A stretch of DNA of 34,888 bases from Physocladia obscura (GCA_027596945.1 JADGJH010000021.1:1-34888), one strand, 5' to 3'; shown: positions 21,850 to 31,622, counted from the first letter of the stretch. The notes: generated by a model not told the origin, from the letters alone. A program made the numbers and translations.

Positions 21850-22513
21850 TACATATCTTGTCTTCCTTGGCCAACATCCTTATAAAAAATAATGAGATTG
21901 GCGCAAAATGCACCACGAATGCCATTTTATATGAATCAACATAGGATGGCTGACTGATTTTCTTAGAATTCACAAAAATTGTTATTTACCAGCCAAATAC
22001 AAACCCAGCAATAATCTTGCAACACTGAATGCATAGCGACTGCAATGTCTCTGCAGATAATTTGATAGTTTTTGAAAGGCGTGTTATTTGAATAGGACTG
22101 AGAATCGTCATGCCGCCTTGAAATTCCAACGTTTTGAGACACGTACAGCCACAAGATCCTCACAAAAATCATTGGAAGCTCGTCCATTATTTGGGTGCGG
22201 AGCCTAACACAAACAAAATCTATACATAGTTAATTTCTTCAACGGTTTGTACCCCAGTGTTTTGTCAAAAGTTTCGCGCCAGTTACCACAAAGTTGCACG
22301 AAATAGAAAACTGTCAGTACCGATTACGCCATCATATACAAACCCAAAATATTCACGCCTCTCCGTAACACACATTTCGTGTAGCATCAAGATCCCACAG
22401 ACTATCGCCACCCTAAAGATTGCGTACGATATTGCATTCCAAAATTCGGCTATGTAGGAAGTCACGATATAGTTTTCTTCGCGCCAGTCAGTGTTCTTGT
22501 AACTGCGCCCCTA
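21850..22513 (-). pseudogene. Alkaline ceramidase pseudogene (second, broken copy)
   Basis: A decayed copy of the intact ceramidase at 27560-28443. Block 1 (22287-22513) reads VTRTL, then after a one-base deletion DWREENYIVTSYIAEFWNAIS, ending FLFRATLW. A GT-AG intron (22204-22286, 83 bp) lies at exactly the same position and phase as in the intact gene. Block 2 then reads LRTQIMDELPM. Downstream, the segment for several central membrane helices is missing, and fragments in shifted frames remain (IQITRL, AGFVFGW, FCANL). The zinc-ligand His of the intact gene (H81, FLFHATLW) is Arg here, so even the readable part would be catalytically dead. Keeping the intron shows duplication at DNA level rather than through mRNA. 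The copy lies about 6 kb from its parent. Confidence 0.85.
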
Positions 22514-23318
22514 TGCTTAAAAAAAAAGTTTGAGATTTTTTCCAAGAAAACTTTAACAGATTTTGAGATCGAAAATAAACTATGCATTCTTTTTTTTTGA
22601 TGGGCTGTTTTAATCACATGATACAAATAATATTTTTGGTGTGAGAATGTAATAATTATGTGAAAATAGCACCACATGTTAGCGTATCACAGCTAGCACT
22701 ATTATTGCCACGCGATAGAGATTGCAGTAGTGTAAATGGGAGAACACATAACACCGTTTGTTTTTTTTGGCTGGCCAAATTCAATCAAAAATGAACAAAA
22801 AAAAAAAATGCAATAAGTTTTGAATTTATTCCAAGTGTGTATGAGAGCAGTCTTACTGTTTTTTGATTGCTCTAAAGTTGATTAAATTTAGCGTAAAGTC
22901 TCTGATAAGTCGTGGTTGCATTATCTCTTTCATCATAATTTTCAATGAAAACTTCGTGATTCAGAAAGGAAATTATATTCTTTTCAAATAAATGACTTGT
23001 TAATCACAGTTGCAGGTAGTAATAGTAACAGTTAAAAACTTGAAGGTCTTGATCATTGCCATCATTATAGGCATGACAATCACCTTCATCGGTTTGGTAA
23101 ATGCGCTGGCAGAAATACTTCAACATATCGGCAAATTTAAGTTTTTTGTTTTTTTTTGTTTTTGTTTTATCGATAACGCGAAATAATTGCCTATTTACAA
23201 AAGCAACATATTTCAGTTACGGCAATTAATCAAGTTTTACTTTTTTCCGCTTTTATAGCCTTTTTTGGAGACTATTTTTTTGAAGTGAAACAACATATAA
23301 AAATAAATAATTCAAATA
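22514..23318. other. AT-rich intergenic region
   Basis: Mostly featureless with A and T homopolymers. One short minus-strand reading frame with an ATG (23004-23126, 40 codons, ending in FNCYYYYLQL) looks less random than its surroundings and could be the terminal exon of a decayed gene. I recognise no family and do not call it a gene. The part just below 23319 is the 3' region of the following minus-strand gene. Confidence 0.4.
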
Positions 23319-23900
23319 TTATTTTCTGCACAGAAGTCTTTGCAACCAGTTTCGCATTTTCGCTATGACTTTACTTGATGACGATGCAAATTTTTTCTTC
23401 CTTTTCCAAATGTGTCTGTCCGCATCACACCCTTTTCTGTTTGACGCGTTGTCGATCTTTTCACAATTTTTTTGAGCCTGTTCGTCCGCCGAAAATGTGT
23501 GGCCACGGAAGTCTGTAGTTGTTGAATCATCGGACCAATTACGTGGTCCTTTCACGTTGGATTTGCTGCGATGCTGACGTCGCGGCAAGTTGATTCGTTC
23601 GAGACTATCGGCAATTTGCGTGGGTGGATCGATGCGCATGCACGGGCGACTTGTTAAACGTGACTCGGCCGCCGCTGTTGAAGTTGACGAGTGCATTGAG
23701 GACGCGACGGAGAAGCGCGGTGACGTTTGGGTGGGCGTGGTTGTTACTTCCGTGTCTGGAATTTGCGCCAAGTCGTTTGCAAACTGCGCGAACGCTTCTT
23801 CGAGAGCCAGCATTCGCGATTCCGTGGAAGATGAAAACGTACGCGCGGCGAAAGATGGCTGTGGAAATCGGGACTCGGGGTTTGGTTCTAATGCAAGCAT
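23319..23900 (-). CDS. Unrecognised basic, Ser/Thr-rich protein
   Basis: A single-exon frame of 193 codons, ATG at 23900. I do not recognise the family. The amino third repeats a short motif (MLALEPNPESRF and later SRMLALEEAFAQF), and the second copy looks like the start of an amphipathic helix. The middle is Ser/Thr/Pro-rich. The carboxyl end is strongly basic with a possible amphipathic helix (IWKRKKKF, then KMRNWLQRLLCRK), a pattern that could bind membrane or nucleic acid; this is inference. Base composition is markedly richer in G and C than the surrounding DNA, which supports real coding. I see no sequence kinship with the other Ser-rich protein at 20889. Confidence 0.55.
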   Translation of the reverse strand: MLALEPNPESRFPQPSFAARTFSSSTESRMLALEEAFAQFANDLAQIPDTEVTTTPTQTSPRFSVASSMHSSTSTAAAESRLTSRPCMRIDPPTQIADSLERINLPRRQHRSKSNVKGPRNWSDDSTTTDFRGHTFSADEQAQKNCEKIDNASNRKGCDADRHIWKRKKKFASSSSKVIAKMRNWLQRLLCRK

Positions 23901-24555
23901 TGAAATGATTGAATTTGTTCTTTTTCTTTTTGTTTTTATTTAGACATGCTTGGTTCTGCTATAATTTTATTACCGAAACATTATTGCTAGTAATTCACGA
24001 AATAATCAAAGTTTTTTTTTGTTTTGCCAATGACATGTTCCATGCCCAACGAATTAATATCTGTAAAATTATCAAAGCGATGAAGTGATATAACATAACC
24101 ACTGAACGCTATTATTCTTAACAAACTCCGACAAATCTCTAAGCTCGCATATTTTGGCAAGTCGAGATTTGAGAGAGAAAAAAAACAAGTTGTTCATAAC
24201 CGATTTTTTTTCCAAGCCTATCATGACTGATTCTAATCTCAAAGCGAAATTCAAAGGGATGGTCTGTGTGCTCAATCAAAATTCGAGATTTAAAATATCA
24301 TCCGCACAGTGTTGTTTCTTATGGAAAGGAGAGACGGTATTGATGGTCAATGATTACTAATGTTTTTAGTAAGCTAAAATAATTTTTAGAATCTGGATCT
24401 TGAATAGAAAGTATTTAAATTAAGTTCCTACGCTTCTTACATTAAAATAATTTCCGCAATGAATATTACGCAAATGGAAAGTTAGACACTAGGGTTTTCT
24501 GTTTGACAGAACGAGATTGAAAACAATTTTCAATTTCATTCAGGCAAAATTTCCA
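23901..24555. other. Intergenic region
   Basis: It holds the promoter side of two divergent genes (minus-strand gene starting 23900, plus-strand gene starting 24556). A short minus-strand open stretch near 24145-24305 (for example HPFEFRFEIRISHDRLGKK) looks somewhat protein-like but has no start and no recognisable family. A pyrimidine-plus-CAG acceptor-like site at about 24543 suggests that the gene at 24556 has an unseen 5' exon in or beyond this region. Confidence 0.35.
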
Positions 24556-25872
24556 ATGCAACAACCCGATGTTAGCCAAAACTATTCATGCAGCATTCGG
24601 ACAACGCAGGCGGGAGAAAGTTGCAGTGCGGTTCTCACGAACCAGGGCGAGATTGCATTTGCGGCTTCGATTTCTTGCGACATCGCGGCGTGCGCACCAG
24701 TCGACTTTAAAACTTGGATTCCGCTTGCGTCACCATCCGGTTGGTCAATTATGCAAGCTTTACCAGTGTCCAAACAACTACTGCAATCCGAAGTACAAAT
24801 TTCATGCCGCAATACTTCCGCAGCCTTTCCGTCAGTTGTGTCAGGCATCTGCTTCGTCGAAGTTCCGCCAATCAGATTTTATGAAAAACAATCCATTTCA
24901 GTCACAATCAACAAATACAACTCAATACCAAATACTACCTGCACTTCACCGCCGGTTGCTACCGCTATCTCATCGCTGCGCGCTTGTATACCTCTATCCA
25001 TCTTATCATCTCTCTCTCCCATAGACAACTCTTCCATATTTTATATCTTCGATATGGACATTGACTCAAACCTGTTTCTTGCACGATTCTCCTCCCTGGA
25101 TTGCAACCCTTCTTCACATATATTCACCAACCGCATAGCTGCTAACTTCTGCTTAAATGGCCTCGAAATCTCAATTACAAACACCACAAATCAAGGTTTT
25201 CTCGCCACTGCCGGTTTCGCAACAAATAACGCGTCTGAAATACAGCAAATTGACTACAATCCCACGTACGCGCCTTGTTCCTCCCTAAACTACACCACAC
25301 GTACTGGCTGTTATCCACAGGGCTCAGATTTCAACATATCTCAAACGGCGGGCACAGTTTTTGGCTACTCAAAACCATTCGCTGTTATGGACTTTTTCAT
25401 TCCATCACCTGCCCACGATTGCTCAACAAGTGTTAATAACCAGATCGCGATTGTCTTGTACGAATGTCTCGCCGATAAAAATTTCTATTGGCTCACACAA
25501 AATAATTCTGTGCTAGTCCAATCAATGTATATGCACGAAAATTGTGCTGGCATTCCCTTCGCAGAAAGAATGTTTCCTTTTGATTCTTGTCTGGAAGGAA
25601 CTGTCACGAATTTGTTTAATGTGAATGCGCTGCCACTTGTCATTGATGCTGCTGATGGACTTGTTTTGACCACTTCTGTTGGGCCACCTCCTCATCCGCC
25701 TGATCCTGGCAATTGCAATCAAACTATTGAGATTGCGTCTGGTGTTGTTTCCAGCGTTTTAATTGTTGTACTGCTTATTTATTGGTGTTATTGGTTATAC
25801 AAGGGAATTAGGAAAAGGAAGGAAAGAGACAAGCCAAGTCAAAATACTGTAAACACAATTTATTACGACTAA
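24556..25872 (+). CDS. Cys-rich single-pass membrane protein, N-glycosylated ectodomain
   Basis: I do not recognise the family. The frame from the first ATG at 24556 gives 438 residues. The frame stays open upstream and meets an acceptor-like CATTCAG at about 24543, so a 5' exon with the signal peptide is probably missing, because no hydrophobic leader follows the ATG. About 390 residues of ectodomain carry many cysteines (motifs such as CSIRTTQAGESC and ISCDIAACAP) and numerous N-x-S/T sites. A proline-rich stalk (GPPPHPPDPGNC) follows, then a single membrane helix (IASGVVSSVLIVVLLIYWCY) and a short, strongly basic cytosolic tail (KGIRKRKERDK). This layout fits a type I surface protein of the plasma membrane. 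A poly(A) signal lies at 26010-26015. The stop and topology are secure; the start is not. Confidence 0.7.
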   Translation: MQQPDVSQNYSCSIRTTQAGESCSAVLTNQGEIAFAASISCDIAACAPVDFKTWIPLASPSGWSIMQALPVSKQLLQSEVQISCRNTSAAFPSVVSGICFVEVPPIRFYEKQSISVTINKYNSIPNTTCTSPPVATAISSLRACIPLSILSSLSPIDNSSIFYIFDMDIDSNLFLARFSSLDCNPSSHIFTNRIAANFCLNGLEISITNTTNQGFLATAGFATNNASEIQQIDYNPTYAPCSSLNYTTRTGCYPQGSDFNISQTAGTVFGYSKPFAVMDFFIPSPAHDCSTSVNNQIAIVLYECLADKNFYWLTQNNSVLVQSMYMHENCAGIPFAERMFPFDSCLEGTVTNLFNVNALPLVIDAADGLVLTTSVGPPPHPPDPGNCNQTIEIASGVVSSVLIVVLLIYWCYWLYKGIRKRKERDKPSQNTVNTIYYD

Positions 25873-26009
25873 AAAATGTTTGCGCCAGTTCATTGCAATA
25901 TAGAAAATTTGACTAAAATGTTATAGCAACATTTTGCTGTTCAGTTTTGATTTTAGCAGTTTAGAGGATGATTTTTGTAATATTGATTTGTAGTTTATGT
26001 CAGGCCAAC

Positions 26010-26015
26010 AATAAA
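26010..26015 (+). terminator. Polyadenylation signal AATAAA of the membrane-protein gene
   Basis: AATAAA about 140 bp beyond the stop codon at 25872, in a plausible 3' untranslated region. Confidence 0.45.
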
Positions 26016-26609
26016 AAATGAACTCATAGAACCACATCTATTTTATGTGAGATATTAGTGCCCAATAATAAATCCACAAGCAATAATAAAGTTCCCATTT
26101 GTATTTTTTCTAACTTCCTGCAAAGTTGCTTGACTGGTGGGTTTAATTCCAACATTTTCATCTAAGTTTGGTTTGCAATTAGCAACCTAAGCAGTTAACT
26201 GTATAACCTCCACAATTATTAGAGTTTCATTCAAAAATTTGGCATTTATCTTTGCAATCCTGAAATCCTTTTGAAATATACTCAATAAACCTGATACCAG
26301 CAAGTTTCTCATTTAAATATTCTTGGCCCAAATTTCTCAACCAGCAACAAAGAAACCTGAAGTTAATCTGTCAAAAGTAATCACAAATGAAGAATTGATT
26401 AAAAAACGAAAGTTGAAAGTAAATAAAAAAAATTGGAGTTTCGAATTTTAATTCAGATATCTCTGCAACTTTTATCTTGTTTACTTGGTAATTGATGATG
26501 TTGACAGTTTATTTTGTATCAGAACAACTTTGCTGCCGAGTTTAAATCATTGAACAAATAAATCACAAAAATAGTGGAGCAGAAGTTCTAGGCACTCCAG
26601 AAGCAGTCA

Positions 26610-26912
26610 TTGGTCAAATTATTTATGGAATGCTGCTCTTATACCTTGATGAATTGCAAGTGGTCTTTTTTAGATCTTGCAATTGGCCCTTTGCAGAGAG
26701 TGCAAAAGACAATTTGCATTTTACATGTCTGGCATGTGATTCACAAAGCCAGTCTAGCATGGGAGTTTGAGAAAGTTTTAAAAAATATCAAGAATACCAG
26801 TATAATACAGTTTATACACAAATTGAATTCAATCAATTGTAGTTTATACAATATTCTATTTCAAAGCAAAATTCTATCAAGATTACAAAAAGGGGATTCT
26901 GTCATTATTTAA
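26610..26912 (+). pseudogene. Second Tc1/mariner-IS630-type transposase relic (N-terminal part)
   Basis: An open stretch on the plus strand that aligns by eye with the amino half of the relic at 893-1240. Shared landmarks in order are VW followed by a helix, a W-x(n)-EKVL or KVLEQI block, IIQF/IMKF, LNS, YNILF/YNIIF, and KIL at the position of the first catalytic strand. Here the catalytic strand reads ILFQSKIL, so the first Asp of the DDE triad is lost. The carboxyl half with the second Asp and the NPIE Glu is not visible. It is a truncated, dead relative of the same family, in the opposite orientation. The frame happens to be stop-free for 100 codons, but this is not a gene. Confidence 0.6.
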
Positions 26913-27559
26913 ATATTTGATCACAGAATTTTTTTTACCTTAATTAAAATAAAAATCTGAACGATTTTCAACCTTGTTGCTTTCACTGTCTAGTTTTTGT
27001 ACTAGTTGCTGTTGTTGTTTTTCACATAATTGACAGAGGAGGAAGAGTAGCAAAGTTGGGTTGCAAGCAAGATATATTTGCCTGCTCTTAAAGCTCCTTT
27101 TTTTTTTTTTTTTAATTGCTGTCTCAAGCATTTAATTGTTGTTGCCAGCTTGTTACGATATCTTTCAACATTGAATTCTCAGTAATTCTGACTGATTCAC
27201 TGATCTGTTGAAGCTGCGCTAGATTAATGGCTTGCTCACCAAAGACGTGTGAAATATGGGCTGAAATATATTTCTCATTTTTGCCACGAACTGTCAGATA
27301 TTTGATATTTGGTTTTGTAACATACCAGTACTGAAGAGAGTGTCTCTCAATACTGCTGGGTTTTCACCATCTTGTTGGCCGGTGCAAAGTTTGGTTGGCT
27401 CACTTTAGCAATCTGTGATATTTTTTCAAATCCAAATTCTAAACACTCAGAAATAGATAATTGCAGGAAAACTAACAAGAGCTAGCATATACGTTGTCTG
27501 GTATATGGAGAATTGCTTTGTAGATTGCAGTTGCTTCGTACTTTTAGGGCTATGACAGA

Positions 27560-28443
27560 TCAAATTTTTTTTGAAGTCAGACTAACAACAAAAACACCAC
27601 CCCATTGTACAACGGAATCAATTCTCCCTTCTGCAAGAACTGTCATATACTCAACGCAAACTGTCGCAGAATACACGCTTAATACTGACAAGTAATGCCA
27701 CAACACATGAAACTCCAAAATAATATTTGCTGGCCTACCAATACTTTTCTTCATGTCACGCAAATGCGCACAAAACACATTCTCAAACAACCACAACGAA
27801 AACCCAACAAGAATTGATCCAACACTCAAACCATAAACTCTCTGCAGGTTTTTAATCTGGCCAGTAGTGACACGTTTCATCTTGCGCAAACGCGCGATTT
27901 GAAAAGGCATCATTCCCGCCATTAAGATGCCGAGAGCTGCGAAACACAATTGATGAAATACGGGATTTTGCAGGTACAGGTAAGCGACAGAAACTGTGAT
28001 CGCGTATGCGGAAAAGAGGAGATGGAGAATTTTCGCGTTAACTGACGAAGACGGAAAGACACGGAATAAGTTGTGAGTGAGAATGGATATTCCGATAACC
28101 ATTGGAAGCTCATCCATCATTTGGGTATGCAACCTGCAATTGACAATTGTTGACTCGCAAACGAAATAAATCAGGGTTTCCAATTTTACCAAAGCGTTGC
28201 GTGAAAGAGAAATGAACCGATTCCAATAACTCCAATACTGATGAATGCAAGTTCGGCGCGTTTATGTAGTTTTAATGCTTTGCACATAGCGAGACCTACA
28301 AACATTGCAGACACATGACAAGCGCATGAAATACTGTTCCAAAACTCCGCTATATACGGCGAAACTATGTAGTTTTCTTCGCACCAGTCTAATGTACTAG
28401 TTACTGGGTCCCAGTATCCCGCCACTCCGCCGGAATGTATCAT
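27560..28443 (-). CDS. Alkaline ceramidase (YPC1/YDC1/ACER family)
   Basis: An integral ER/Golgi membrane hydrolase that cleaves ceramide to a sphingoid base and a fatty acid. Two exons, 28190-28443 and 27560-28133, are joined across a 56-bp GT-AG intron in phase 2, giving 275 residues with seven likely membrane helices, the usual size. All signature residues are present. The zinc-site set is S77, H81 (GSFLFHATLW), D92 (MMDELPM), H227 and H231 (FHVLWHYL). The calcium-site set D19, W20, E22, N24 and E33 (LDWCEENY...AEFW) matches human ACER3 even in numbering. The splice join is confirmed because it restores the fixed 11-residue spacing between H81 and D92. A broken paralogue lies at 21850-22513, and KDSR, another sphingolipid gene, is the next intact gene downstream on the window. 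Substrate preference (dihydro- or phytoceramide) cannot be read from sequence. Confidence 0.93.
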
Positions 28444-28506
28444 TTTTTTGTTATGTCTTGTTTTTGAATTTTTTTTGAATTAATAATTATTGATTTGTTA
28501 TTCGAG

Positions 28507-28574
28507 GAACTTTTTATACATTCAGAACATACATTTCGAAAATCAAAAGAAAAAAAAACGAATTGTACATTGAA
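28507..28574. repeat. Dispersed repeat, copy B (partner at 10393)
   Basis: The same ordered blocks as copy A: GAACTTTTT, TTCAGAACAT, GAAAATCAAAAGAAAAAAAA and AATTGTACATTGAA. This copy ends about 65 bp upstream of the ceramidase start codon, so it lies in the probable promoter or 5' untranslated region of that gene. Confidence 0.75.
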
Positions 28575-29342
28575 CATATAGAACATAAAAACCAGTGCAG
28601 CACCACACCCCAGTGCCAATTTTTTGCTACCTTTTTGTTCCTGGTAAGTTCTGTATAGCCCTTAATGTGTCATGTTACTATTCAAACCAAATACTCCAAC
28701 TTTGCTCTTTGTGCCATCCTTTTCATTATTGTGTTACTCTGATCAACCACCTACAACTTTAGTTTTTGCTCTGGTGCTTCAATTTTTACTCTTGAACCCA
28801 CCAATTGACACTTTGCAACTCTGATTTGGTTTTTTCATTTTTTTTCATGCTTATGTCAAGTTTTGCTTTCAATTTTACTTGTTTTCCATTGAAAATAAAT
28901 GTTTCTTTATGCAACTTTTTTTATTTATTTTTTCAATTTTTTTTTTGTATTTAAACAGAGGTTCGTGCATTGAATGTACACCCATATAAAAACAGTTATC
29001 AAATTTTCAAAAAATTATTTGTTTATAACTGAAGTAGCTTATAAAATTTCACTTCCAAACTTTACAGTCAAGCTTTTACTGAGGAAAAGTGTCAGGTTCA
29101 TATTTTTTTTGATTTTTTCAAACTCATGTCTGAAATAAAAGGCTCTGTACATTTGTTGTATGTTCATTTTCATTTTCTGGGGTTATGAAGAGAATGCTGT
29201 ACTTTCCAAACAAAAATTGTCAGTACTGCCTTTCATTCTATTATTTTGGGGTGTCTTATAAACTGACCAGAAAAGTCCAGTTTTTGGGTTTTATCAAACA
29301 AGTTACTGTTGACAATAAAACATAAGGTTAAAGGTGTCAATG

Positions 29343-29590
29343 CCACATCACTTCAGTCCACTACTTCCTCTGACAAAATTATAATGACCCCAACTCTATG
29401 CTGGCCACATTTTCCACATTGGTGGCATCAATGCAGCGGCTAATCTGGGTTTCTTTGAATACAAGATCCAGGTCCTCAGTCACTGGGCTTTTAATGCTTA
29501 CATCACCTCCCTATGGATTGATATTGAATTATGTCTCCCTCGTCACTTAACTGAACTCTTCAACTTCTCTCACTTGGTTCTTTTCCTCAG
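29343..29590 (+). pseudogene. Tyrosine-recombinase relic (Crypton/DIRS-like catalytic end)
   Basis: From 29403 the plus strand reads GHIFHIGGINAAANLGFF, then IQVLSHWAFNAYITSLW. This matches the carboxyl end of eukaryotic tyrosine recombinases, whose pattern is GHSFRIGAATTAA, then IQ.LGRW.SDAY..Y. The His of the HxxR box survives but its Arg has become His, the GRW Arg has become His, and the nucleophilic Tyr (YxxY) has become Leu or Ser. Just upstream, LPLTKL is followed by stops and PQLYA, agreeing with the segment that normally precedes the HxxR box. It is therefore an inactive remnant of a Crypton- or DIRS-type element, or of a captured recombinase gene. The amino-terminal part is not visible. 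The frame stays open to about 29816, but beyond 29590 nothing is conserved. Confidence 0.65.
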
Positions 29591-30290
29591 TTCTGTCTTA
29601 GATGGCTGTTGTGGCTCCCACTTTGCACCATCTGCCCTTGTGAACCCCAAGTGTATTTTTTTACTTCTCATACTTTCATGTTTTGTTTTGTTGGAATGGA
29701 ATGCTGCATCAATTAAACTTTCAAATTTTCCAAATCATAAAAGATTTTTTTCATTGCTCACTTGTATCCATAGCCATCTTTATTGTAAAAACTGTAACAA
29801 TCGTAGAAGAATCTAAGAACAATAATTGATTTTATTTAAATTAAACCTGTGAATGTAATGCTTCAAACACTATGAAAAAATAATTGAGCCAGCTTTTCAT
29901 ATGTGGTAGAAGCAAGAAATTAGTGTTTAGTAACATATGTGGTAGACTAGACATAAGAAATTAGTATTCAGCAAAAAATGCAAGCAACAAAAAAATTTTC
30001 TTTCATTCTGCTAGTCTCTATTGTGGATTTTCCTTGCTTCTTATACATAGTTGATTTGCAACTTTTTTTTTTCATACACAATTTCGTTTGCTATTAACAC
30101 AATTTGGCAGAAACAGGACCAAAAAGGAATTAAATGTGTTCATATATTATATGTAGGATAGGGGAGTTTGGTTTGGGAGTTTTTGGAGACTTGGGGACTT
30201 TGTAGCTATTCAGAAATAATCATTGAATTGCTACCCTGATCTTCGGCAACCTTCAAACACCATACTACAATCTCCAGAGCGCAAACGAAT

Positions 30291-31622
30291 TCATTCGCTA
30301 CCACCACTATTACTACCATTACTTGTCCCAGAAATGAGAAAACCACCCTTTTTTGCATCTTTGGCAATATCCCAATCAATAAATGCCAAGTAAATATTGA
30401 AAATAAAGACAAGTAACCCAACTCCAAGCACCTCACTCACAGGATTCGGTCGCGGCGCCGAAACCGAGCCAGAAACACGCAAAAGTTCAGAAATTAAGTC
30501 ATTTGTAGGCGCATATCGGTCGACCAAAACTCCAGCAATCAATGCATCCGCTGCATCGCCAGCCGACACGAGCTGACTCGCGCCGTCAATTTTCTTGACA
30601 ATCGATGGCTTCGACGTGTTTTCAACAATATATCCGGGTGTGTCCATGTTTCCTGGGTGTAGAAAATGTACATTGATATTGAGTGGAAGGAGTTCGCTGC
30701 GAAGTGAGTCGGCAAGGCCGCGGAGAGCGTATTTTGAGGAACTGTATGCAGAGTATCCAAGGAATGAGATGAATGAGAGTGTTGAGCCAACGATGATAAT
30801 TTTCGAAGGGAGGAGGGCGGATTCAGCAGGGGTGAAGCCAGATACTGTTGGTTTTTGTGTTGTTATGTCTGCACTACTGTTTGTGATGTTTGCAGGAATA
30901 TTGTGGGTGATATTTGTGGACTCTTTGATGGCTGCAAAAACTGAGCGGATAATATTTAAAGCGGTGTAATAGTTGGTCGATATTGTAGCGTCAACAAGAC
31001 TGTTTTCAACCGAGAGTTGATTGGCGAGAAAATCCGGGTATGAGGCGCCTGCGTTAGCAATAAGCCAGTCAATTTTACCAGTCTTGTAATCATTATTATT
31101 AATATTATTGACAGTATTTAAGAAATGTGACGATTTTGATGTTATCACCTCTTTCAAAAGCACTGCAATTTTCTCCTTGGTTGCAAGATAATCGGACAAG
31201 TCTACAGCCACGGCCCGGACGGAAGCAGGATTCGCGGCCGCAGCAGCGACGGAAGAAAGTGCAGCGTCAAGACTGGGACTGGCGCGTGCAACAAGTGTAA
31301 CGTTGGCGCCGGAACGTGCAAAACGCGTGGCCAGTGAGAGTCCGAGTCCGCGTGAACCTCCAGTTACAACAACGTGGCGGCCGCGAACTTTTTGTGTGAG
31401 CTGCGTTTCGTTGAGCCGGATGCTCAGCAAAAAGGCTGTTACTATCTGTTTAATTGCAGTTTAGGGTTAGAACCTGCTTTACTTGTTTTTGGTGATAATG
31501 GATTGCATCGGTGAATGTCCAAAACGATGCTATATTTTACTGGGAACCTTGACTACGGCTAAAACTGGCACGACGACTACGAGCAAGACTGCAAGCAACA
31601 CAAGCGCCGCTCCAATCTCCAT
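30291..31622 (-). CDS. TSC10: 3-ketodihydrosphingosine reductase (KDSR/Tsc10)
   Basis: A short-chain dehydrogenase that reduces 3-ketodihydrosphingosine to dihydrosphingosine with NADPH on the cytosolic face of the ER, the second step of sphingolipid synthesis. Two exons, 31541-31622 and 30291-31435, are joined in phase 1. The 105-bp intron has a CTAAC branch-like site. The product is 408 residues. Exon 1 encodes the hydrophobic leader (MEIGAALVLLAVLLVVVVPV) expected of this family; starting inside exon 2 would lose it. Motifs are TGGSRGLG at 52-59 (cofactor), NAG at 145-147, Ser245, and the YxxxK pair Y258/K262 in YSSSKYALRGL. The post-catalytic LHPGNMDTPGY corresponds to the family's DTPG loop. 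A hydrophobic carboxyl helix (LGVGLLVFIFNIYLAF) fits the known membrane attachment. Two Asn/Ser-rich insertions make it longer than yeast Tsc10. It is transcribed divergently from the MTAP gene. Confidence 0.92.

Larger units (their letters stand above)
25873..27559. other. AT-rich region with transposon debris
   Basis: Besides the transposase relic at 26610-26912, a minus-strand frame without ATG at about 27125-27345 (for example YWYVTKPNIKYLTVRGKN) reads like protein and ends just before a poly-T tract. A second minus-strand frame, 26940-27131, follows it in another phase. These may be one decayed gene of unknown type. The remainder is A/T-rich and featureless. Confidence 0.4.
28444..30290. 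other. AT-rich region with dispersed repeat and recombinase relic
   Basis: The 28444-28600 part is the likely ceramidase promoter and contains copy B of a dispersed repeat (28507-28574). A tyrosine-recombinase relic lies at 29343-29590. The rest is T-rich and featureless. The part just below 30291 is the 3' region of the KDSR gene. Confidence 0.5.

Noticed and set aside
29574..29816. 80-codon plus-strand open frame as a gene
   Set aside because: It is only the continuation of the recombinase-relic frame and has no ATG start or conserved sequence of its own.
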